Assembly (NCBI RefSeq): GCF_030867145.1
Contig: NC_134433.1
Span: 15,411,896 to 15,475,895 of the forward strand
From: Opisthocomus hoazin
Lineage: Eukaryota; Chordata; Aves; Opisthocomiformes; Opisthocomidae
Length of the DNA stretch: 64,000 nucleotides
Direction: 5' to 3'
Shown: piece by piece, positions 61,135 through 64,000 of the stretch
Position numbering within the stretch: position 1 is the first letter of the stretch
How the letters are laid out: every line of letters begins with the position of its first letter
The notes under the pieces: generated by a model
The model's input: only the letters and a program-made list of their open reading frames with translations
Database searches by the model: none
What the model was told of the DNA's origin: nothing
Translations under genes and position numbers: made by a program

Positions 61135-61289
61135 CGTTATGGCACCCTTCTCCTGCATGCGGCCGGGCGTGTCGTGCAGGTCAGCGAACTGCATGGCTAC
61201 CTGGTGGTAGATGGGGCTGAGGAACTCCTCCCGCTCCTTCAGCTTGGTCTCCAGCTCCTTGCGGTCAGCAGCGCTCAGCTCGGGGGTAC
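61135..61289 (-). CDS. ACACA: ACACA coding exon, fourth from last
   Basis: This exon is 155 nt on the - strand, with acceptor cgcttgcag and donor GTGAGT. It starts with two bases completing a Gly codon and then has 51 codons, including [40 protein letters not shown] and MQEKGAIT. The [15 protein letters not shown] block is a hallmark of the acetyl-CoA carboxylase carboxyltransferase C-terminal part. The preceding exon was not found in 61290-64000. Confidence 0.95.
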
Positions 61290-61889
61290 CTGCAAGCGGG
61301 CACAGCCAGGCGTCAGAGGCCTCACGCAGGGGAGCACCAAGGACCGCTGCGCCCAGGGAAGGCGAGCGGCTCGGCACAGTCCGGAGGGAGAGCGGAGCTT
61401 TCTCCTGTTCCTGCGTACAGACGGAACCCGGACCGCGTTTGGCCAGGACAAACACCAGGCCGTCAGCTCCCAGCAGCGCCGAGCAGAGTCTTGAGGCAAA
61501 TGTAAGCGTTCCAGCCCAGATTTCCTGCCACCAATATTCAGGCAAGAGCTTCGAAGGAGTTCTCGCCACGGAAACGCTATTGCATTTAAATGCCAGCGAG
61601 CTCAGCCATCAATTAAGTGACATTTACTGGGCCTACTCCTAAAAAAGAATAATGTCCCAGCACGGAGTTCATTTAGCAAGAAACATGGACAACGTAAAAC
61701 CACCTACACAATTTGAAGTTTTCCTGCAGGCTGGTTCCTGCCAGCGGCTGCTGGAGCCGCTGCCCCGTCAAGGAAAACACCTAAGCTGGGCTAGAGACGC
61801 CACAACCGCCCTCGCGCAGTGCACCAGCCATCGGCACGCGCTGGGCGCAGTCACGGGCTGCCACGATGGACAAGAATAAAACTGTGTCA

Positions 61890-62010
61890 AGAAGATAATG
61901 TCCCGTGGAGTTCATAATTTTTAATTTATTTTAAAGCATTCAGCTCAGATAAAATTAACTTTGATTAAAACAAAACCAGGCATTAAACAGTATCTGATTA
62001 CTTTCGGAAT
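61890..62010. promoter_or_regulatory. Candidate regulatory AT-rich island in ACACA intron
   Basis: It includes cataatttttaatttatttt and aaaattaactttgattaaaa in the intron that runs off the right edge. Partly low-complexity, so weaker than the others. Confidence 0.2.
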
Positions 62011-62468
62011 TGCCTGACCCAGACTAACCCAGGCGAGGGGAAACCCCACGCCGTGCTCTGGAGGCACGCGCGGCTCCTGCCGCTTCCCGCAGAAGATCCA
62101 GGTGCTCCTCCTGCAGCTGCCTGCACCCAGCCACGCACGCAGACCCCCTCTGCTCCCACCGCAGGCAACGCGACCACCAGCGCAGCTCTGCCCTCAGCCT
62201 GCAGCGACTTGCAGCAGGCCCAGCCCCAGACTGCCGGCGACCTCGGCTTGTGAAGGGAGGCAACCAGAGCTTCTGGTGTGGGTGGGAGGTTAAAAAATGG
62301 CACGATTCAGCAGAATACCCACTACCATAGGATTCGTCTTGGGTTGCAGTCTTTGCTTACACTGAGCTAAGGCTGGCTCCAAGTACTCTGCCTCCACACA
62401 GGGAGCTCTTGCGTGCGTGCCGGTGCGGCAGCGTGGGTGCAGCACCGACCTGCTGCTGAGCCAGCTTT

Positions 62469-63026
62469 CACAGAATCACAGACTGGTGGGGGTTGGAAGG
62501 GACCTCTGTGGGTCACCCAGCCCAGCCCCCTGCCCAAGCAGGGTCACCCAGAGCAGGGGACACAGCACCGCGGCCAGGCGGGTCTGGAATATCTCCAGAG
62601 AAGGAGACTCCACAGCCTCCCTGGGCAGCCTGGGCCAGGGCTCCGTCACCCTCAGAGGGAAGAAGTTCTTCCTCGGGTTCAGCTGGAACTTCCCAGGCTT
62701 CAGTTTGTGCCCGTTGCCCCTTGTCCTGTCACTGGGCGCCACTGGAAAGAGTCTGGCCCCGTCCTCCTGACCCCCACCCTGCAGATATTTAGAGGCATTT
62801 CGAAGGTCCCCTCGCAGCCTTCTCTTCTCCAGGCTGAACAAGCCCAGCTCCCTCAGCCTCTCCTCGTAGGGGAGATGCTCCAGTCCCCTCATCATCCTCG
62901 CAGCCCTCCGCTGGACTCTCTCCAGCAGCTCCTCATCTTTCTTGAGCTGGGGAGCCCAGCACTGGACACAGCATCGCAGATGGGGCCTCCCCAGGGCAGA
63001 GCAGAGGAGGAAGAGAACCTCCCTCA
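62469..63026 (-). mobile_element. CR1 retrotransposon fragment
   Basis: About 560 bp in - orientation, with its tail at 62469 (cacagaatcacagactgg). The - strand stays open through the ORF2 C-terminus (YEERLRELGLFSLEKRRLRG, NPRKNFFPLRVTEPWPRLPR). The open frame runs on into unrelated flanking sequence past 63026. It is a 5'-truncated copy. Confidence 0.94.
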
Positions 63027-64000
63027 ACGCTCCTTGCCTTGCTGCCTTGTAGCCCAAGTGCCACGACTGCGTTTTGTGGTGTGTGAACACCGCCAAGCCC
63101 TTTTTGTTTTTAATCTTTGTCATTTGCGAGGGAATGTCAACGGGATTAAACGCAACATCTACCGTTACATCAACAGCTGCTGCGAAACTGGGCGACGCGG
63201 ATGGCAGCGGCAGGAGGGGTCCTCAGCAGCTCCGCGCCGGACAACAGCGGGCTCTGGAATCGCAGCGGGAAGCCAGAGCAATCCAAGTCCCTCCCGACAA
63301 AACCAGAGGAAATCAGCGGGCAGAAGCTTTACAAAAAGCCCAACGCGAGGGAAGGGAACGCTTTCACGCAGCGAAAAAGCCAATGGCAGGACGCGTTGCC
63401 ACAGGAGGTGCTGGGTACCAGAGCACAGAGGGGCTCACAGAAAGCCCCCAGAGGAATGCAAGTCCCTCGCAGGCTTCTGCGCACGAAGACGCGGACGTGA
63501 ATCTCTTCTCGGGAAGCCTCCAAACCACAGAGCTGCGGGAAGCTGGGAGGGCAGCCTGGGGAAAGCACCCCGCCACCTCTCCTGCTTCCCCGAGCAGACG
63601 GGACGGTCCTGGGCTGCGGGACCGGAGGGCCCCGGGGCTCTCACCGGCAGGCGCGGCACCGCGGCAGCTCGCACAGCACCGCGGCACCGGGGCCGCGGCT
63701 CTGACCCGTCTTCAGGGGCCCGCTGCACGCAGGCCCCGGCCTTTCCTACTTTGCAGTACCTCCGTTTTGCTTTCCTTCCAGGGTTTCTCCTCCAGGGCAG
63801 GACAGGTCTGCGTGCACACACGTGTCCGAGCCACAGCCCAGCCATGCAGCGATTCTTTCTAGGGAAGGAACGTTTCTATGTGCCTACCAATATAAATGTT
63901 ACCTCACCTTTCAAATGCTAGTAAGAAGGTTTTAATTAAGAGAGGCTACTCTTCTAACCTTCAGAGTAAAAAATTATCTGTATTTATCCATGTTCAACCT

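Larger units (their letters stand above)
53843..61289 (-). other. ACACA: ACACA gene, 3' part: last four coding exons
   Basis: Acetyl-CoA carboxylase 1 is the cytosolic biotin enzyme that makes malonyl-CoA, the committed step of fatty acid synthesis. On the - strand, exons 61289-61135, 60203-60033, 55304-55168 and 53969-53843 splice in frame to the last ~195 residues (the vertebrate enzyme is about 2,330-2,350). They include the conserved blocks [66 protein letters not shown] and the C-terminal [20 protein letters not shown]. These form the end of the carboxyltransferase region. The biotin carboxylase and biotin carrier parts lie beyond the right edge. ACACA rather than the mitochondrial paralogue ACACB is supported by the near-identity of the C-terminus to ACC1 as I recall it and by the neighbouring AATF, the known vertebrate arrangement. 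Confidence 0.95.
61290..64000 (-). other. ACACA intron running off the right edge
   Basis: The exon upstream of 61289 was not found, so at least 2.7 kb here is intron. It holds an AT-rich island at 61890-62010 and a CR1 copy at 62469-63026. The remaining sequence is GC-rich with no recognised gene. Confidence 0.7.

Noticed and set aside
62413..63921. 502-residue open frame on the + strand
   Set aside because: It is antisense to a CR1 copy for most of its recognisable part and otherwise has no family resemblance. GC-rich sequence keeps it open.

Overview
The window is nuclear DNA from a bird. It carries several copies of the CR1 non-LTR retrotransposon, whose 3' ends show the ATTCTGTG-type octamer typical of bird CR1. 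It also holds two interrupted vertebrate genes whose spliced products I recognise. No tools were available, so identifications rest on reading the spliced translations and on recalled knowledge of the families.

Left and centre (about 1-46,600): the 3' half of AATF (Che-1), + strand. Eight coding exons lie at 11902-12016, 12372-12576, 13335-13499, 14259-14342, 25304-25371, 27387-27467, 30695-30766 and 46099-46162. They splice in frame to 283 complete C-terminal codons plus the stop. The first 11.9 kb looks like one intron or part of one; the 5' exons are outside the window. Two introns are very large (about 11.0 and 15.3 kb). One intron has a GC-AG splice pair.

Centre right (about 46,600-50,750): an intergenic gap with one truncated CR1. 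AATF and the next gene converge tail to tail.

Right (about 50,750-64,000): the 3' end of ACACA (acetyl-CoA carboxylase 1), - strand. Four coding exons lie at 61135-61289, 60033-60203, 55168-55304 and 53843-53969. They encode the last ~195 residues, at the end of the carboxyltransferase region. The introns hold CR1 copies in both orientations, a 19-bp minisatellite and a ~480-bp A-rich (AAAAT/AAAAC) tract. The 3'UTR is GC-rich, carries an AU-rich element and has at least two candidate poly(A) signals.

Base composition shifts from AT-moderate on the left to GC- and CpG-rich on the right. Several AT-rich islands full of TAAT cores sit in introns and in the gap; they are candidate conserved regulatory elements. 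The AATF-ACACA arrangement with LHX1 nearby is known vertebrate synteny, so developmental enhancers would be plausible here. I found no rRNA, tRNA, CRISPR array, operon or new gene system. The most interesting items are the GC-AG intron, the inverted CR1 pair around two ACACA exons, an orphan CpG island in the last AATF intron, and the AT-rich islands.
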